Shown piece after piece: positions 60,849 through 64,000 of a DNA stretch of 64,000 nt; the first letter of the stretch is position 1, and each line of letters begins with the position of its first letter. This DNA comes from Brugia malayi. Its lineage: Eukaryota > Nematoda > Chromadorea > Rhabditida > Onchocercidae. The notes under the pieces are model-generated. The model saw only the letters and a list, made by a program, of their open reading frames with translations. It was not told the DNA's origin and did no database searches. Location of the stretch: NCBI RefSeq assembly GCF_000002995.4, contig NW_025062478.1:1178001-1242000 (forward strand). The letters are read 5' to 3'. A program made the translations under genes and the position numbers.

Positions 60849-63759
60849 TGATAATAGCAATAATGACTATAGTAATAATAATAAAAATTAATAAAGGAAT
60901 GACTTAATTTATTATTTCATTTCAACATGCGTTTTTTCGTTTCATTTGCTCTTTTAATCAATTGTTATTTTAAAATTGCCCATTTTTTTTTTTTTTTTTT
61001 TGCATTTTGTAAATATCACTTCCAAATTATTCAAAAATATTTAAAATTGCTTAATTTTTCATTTCGTAAAAAAAAAATCACTTTTAAATTATTCAAATAA
61101 CATACACATTCTGATGGATTTTTATCACAGAACTGTTATTTTTAAAATAAATTATATATTCAGTGTTGCATTATAAAATTTTCCAATATTTATAACTGAT
61201 ACTTTCGTTATTTAAAATTAAATTTTACCAATTGATTTGTTAATTGAATATAAATATAATCAGAAGTTACATTCATTTTTTTTTCTTTTTTTTTTAATTT
61301 GTATGATCAAATGATCGTTTTATTTCATTATAGCTATATTTCTATCATATTTTATTCAAAAAAATGAGAACAAAAAGAACTACAAAGTGAAATGAGAAAA
61401 AGAGTAATAATAATAACAATAATAATAATAGTAAGTAATTAATAATATTTATAACAATATAACAATAACAATATCAATAATAATAAATAGCAACAACAAT
61501 AATAATAAATAATAATGATAATAACTATCATTTATCAAACATAGCATTATTGCAATATCCACCGGATGGTGGTGCAACAACAATGTTTGAATTATTACAA
61601 CGAGCTATTTGGTTAACAAATAACGGTGATTTTATTGGTGAACAAACAAGAAATGGTACATATAAATGGATGACATATAAAGAGGTTTTCATTTTTTCTT
61701 ATTTTTCAAACTTTTATCTTTCTTTTTTATCACTTAATAAAATTTATTTTAATTGTTTAACTAATTTAACAATAAAGAATTTTGGCAGTGATAGTTAATA
61801 GAACAAATAATTTACATTTCTTCATTATCACAAACGATGAACTTCAAAAATATTTTACAGAAACTATTAAAATGATTTAAATTATCAGATAAATTAGTTA
61901 ATAGTTATTTAATTCGAGAATAAAAGAAAACAATCGTTCAGTTCTTTCTTCTTTGTAATCCTTTCCTTTTTTTTTTATTCTAAAATAAGATTTTTAATGG
62001 TAAAATTGTTTTTTTTTTTTTGATTGACAATGCTTATTTAATCAAAAATTTATAAAAAATAACAAATCATACAAAAGAATTCGTTTTCTGTTATTCTGAA
62101 ATAAAATTTTTAATGCTAATTTGTTTTATTTAAAATTAATAATGTTTATTTAATTTATTGATTTTTTTTTTTTTTTTTTTAAAAAATTAGTAGTCTATAA
62201 ATAATGAATAAATATAAATGAATAAAAAACCAATTATATTAATTTGATTTTTTTTTGTATGATAGGTATTTTCCAGGTATATAATGCATCACATATGATT
62301 GGCTCTGCCTTACTAGAACTTGGCATAAATGCAGGTGAGGCCAGCCGAGTTGGTATTGCTGGCCTTAACTCGGCTCGTTATATCATTGCTCAAAATGCTC
62401 TAATCAATTATTCTATTGTTTTCGTACCATTATATTATAATTATAATATGGAAATTTTATGGTTAGTATAGTTGTAAAAACAAATTTTAGTATTTCTTTT
62501 TTACTGCCCTGTTTCCTTGCGAAATAAAGTAATTTTCCTTTCTTGATAGTTCAGATTGTTGACTTCTTTGTCCTCAGTACTGGTAGAATCTCAAATCTGT
62601 ACTGGTTTCGTTCTGTGTACGTGTACTGTGGGAGTCTTCGTGAAATACTTTATTATTCAAATCTCAAATTTGGGTAATTAACCCACAGATTAACATTAAG
62701 AATTATACGACATTACAATAATGAATTAATGCATTACATATAAACGTAAATTATAAAACATTTAAAGATATAAGCAAGCTAGACACCTCGCAACCGAGCC
62801 ATACCAAACAAAGAACTATAATGAATGGCTTTGTAAGGAAGAAAATTGGGAGGGATTTTATGGGTGTTAAGAGGTGTTAAGGTTACAAAGTGGATTAAGA
62901 TCACTTAAAAACAATAATAGTCTTTGTTTACTACGTTATAGCTTTGCCGTTGTTGCTTATAAATGTAATTTTAATTTATTTTTTTTAAAAAATAAAATTC
63001 AAAATTAACAAAATATGATTTTTAGGCCCTAAAATTGTTACAAATATTATAATATGGCTTAAGTAACTTGTTTTTTTTTTTTTTTCTAACTCTTCTAATT
63101 AATTTTCTTCTAGTTAATTTAACTCAATTTATAGCTAATAATAGGACTAATTTCATTGCTTTTAATGTAACATTTCATTTAAGTAATAAGAAATTTTACC
63201 TCAAAAATATTTGACATTTTTTTATGTCATATTGAAACATTTTAAAAATTTTTGTGCTAATTTTCCTTTCTTGTTTTTCGCCACCAAAACTAACATTAAA
63301 AAAATTTCAGTACAATTATTGATCGTTGCAAATTGGAACTAATTTTTTGTGATACAATTGAACGAGCGAATAAATTTGTCGCTGAAATACGACAAAAAAA
63401 GCTTAAAATGCTTAAAAAAATTATTATTTTGAATGATGAAAAAGAGAAAATTGATCGAGAATTTTGTAAACATTCAGAAATTGAGGTATATTCACCTTTA
63501 ATAAATTAATTTTAATGTAAATTAAACATTTTTTGGAACAAAAATAAAAAAATAAAATAAAATTTTTGTTTTGAGTAAGTTACTTTATAAAAACTTAAAC
63601 ATTTAGCATATAATTTAAGAAAACACTTATATGCATTTTGTTAATTTTAGATTTATGATTGGAATTATCTATTAGAACTTGGTAATTCAAATTTAAAACC
63701 TGTAACACCACCATCACCATCAAATATTTATATCATTTGTCATACTAGTGGTACTACAG
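60158..63759 (+). CDS. Long-chain acyl-CoA synthetase (ACSL type), N-terminal part; continues beyond window
   Basis: Five exons in phase: 60158-60269, 61545-61684, 62277-62461, 63311-63485 and 63651-63759, about 240 residues; the gene runs off the window. These AMP-forming enzymes activate fatty acids to acyl-CoA at ER, mitochondrial or peroxisomal membranes. Family landmarks in order: TMFELLQRAI, WMTYKEVYNASHMIGSALLE, GINAGEASRVGIAGLNSARY, INYSIVFVPLYYNYNMEIL (usual VPLYDTLG), CTIIDRCKLELIFCDTIERA, and NIYIICHTSGTTG, the ATP-binding loop, which has His where YTSGTTG is usual. The VPLYDTLG block is noticeably diverged. TACTACAG ends at 60137, 20 nt before the ATG. The exon 2 acceptor (AACATAG) is weaker than the others. 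Confidence 0.88.
60299..60556 (+). repeat. Left arm of a long inverted repeat in ACSL intron 1
   Basis: This arm matches the reverse complement of 61108-61400 with roughly 90% identity by eye over about 250 bp, for example GAATAAATTATGATAGAAAT, CTTCTGATTGTATTTATATT and AAATAACGAAAGTATCAGTT. The arms are separated by about 550 bp. Confidence 0.92.
60790..60900. repeat. ATA microsatellite in the spacer between the inverted arms
   Basis: ATGATAATGATGATATAATA followed by pure (AAT)n of about 40 bp. Confidence 0.85.
61108..61400 (-). repeat. Right arm of the long inverted repeat in ACSL intron 1
   Basis: Reverse complement of the left arm, but with an extra block of about 45 bp (around 61275-61325) that includes a poly-T run and AAATGATCGTTTTATTTCAT. 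The outer end stops about 145 bp before exon 2. Confidence 0.92.
61408..61530. repeat. AAT/AAC microsatellite before ACSL exon 2
   Basis: AATAATAATAACAATAATAA-type units up to the acceptor of exon 2. Confidence 0.8.
62557..63042 (-). mobile_element. Possible solo-LTR-like remnant in ACSL intron 3
   Basis: On the - strand the island starts TGTAACAATTTTAGGGCC and ends AGTCAACA, so it has TG...CA-type ends, with an AATAAAG signal at about 62648-62655 in its downstream part. Composition is richer in G and C than the surrounding intron. No matching target-site duplication is visible (flanks AATAT and CAGAT), and no internal region or primer site is present, so the identification is tentative. Confidence 0.3.
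62663..62684 (-). other. 22-nt segment resembling the nematode SL1 spliced leader
   Basis: Read on the - strand this segment agrees with SL1 at 20 of 22 positions, including the core TTAATTACCCAA and the final TTTGAG; it differs at positions 3 and 16. It is followed by ATTTG instead of a GT donor, so it is not a working SL RNA gene. It lies inside the LTR-like island. Confidence 0.55.
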
Positions 63760-64000
63760 GTTACAAAAAATTTCTTTTTTTATTACTATTTTAATATAAT
63801 TATTTGAATATAATTTAAGAACAAAACTTAAGTTAATTACTATTTTACTATATTTATTTATTATAATTAAGTACCACACAGTAAATAAATACCAGGAATA
63901 CATATTAAGAAAAAGTTAAGTTAATTTTTCACTTATACTTTATAAAATAATAAGTAGTATTATTATAATTAATTTCAACACAGTAAACAAATACCAGGAA

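Overview
The window reads as nuclear DNA of a nematode, most likely a spirurid/filarial-type worm. It is very AT-rich, crowded with poly-A/poly-T runs and AAT/ATT microsatellites. Its genes are cut into short exons by introns ending in TTTTCAG/TTTTAG, and several coding starts lie 1-60 nt after a splice-acceptor-like site, as expected where mRNAs are spliced-leader trans-spliced. Family assignments rest on protein motifs I can read. The species is inference.

Layout. (1) 150-1702, + strand: last exons of a triokinase/dihydroxyacetone kinase. (2) 4780-7130, +: complete PSF1/GINS1 replication factor. (3) About 8.0-13.6 kb: a less AT-rich, non-coding tract holding four microRNA-type hairpins on the + strand (miR-61/44/279 family, miR-250/miR-2 family, a second AUCACAG-type, and a UUUGGCAC-type), probably one or two primary microRNA transcripts. 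(4) 15632-19306, - strand: a secreted cysteine-rich protein. (5) 22117-23512, +: NAA10 catalytic subunit of N-terminal acetyltransferase A. (6) 27041-28226, -: a coiled-coil protein of unknown family. (7) 29494-32701, -: a small membrane-anchored protein built from exon-encoded repeats (DPNYQTLAG..DIFG.DK), with a decayed copy of one repeat exon in an intron. (8) 34912-37221, +: a BROX-like BRO1-domain protein with a C-terminal CaaX box. (9) 37.2-49.8 kb: gene-poor, full of satellites, hairpins and an 840-bp polypurine tract. (10) 49826-56496, +: a globin with two alternative first exons, one encoding an N-myristoylation signal. (11) 60158 to the window end, +: 5' part of a long-chain acyl-CoA synthetase whose introns carry a long inverted repeat and an LTR-like island.

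The genes are mostly unrelated housekeeping or metabolic functions and form no evident pathway. The most informative features are the microRNA cluster, the globin's alternative start exons and the exon-duplication history of the repeat protein. Exon boundaries were chosen by hand from splice signals, phase and family similarity.
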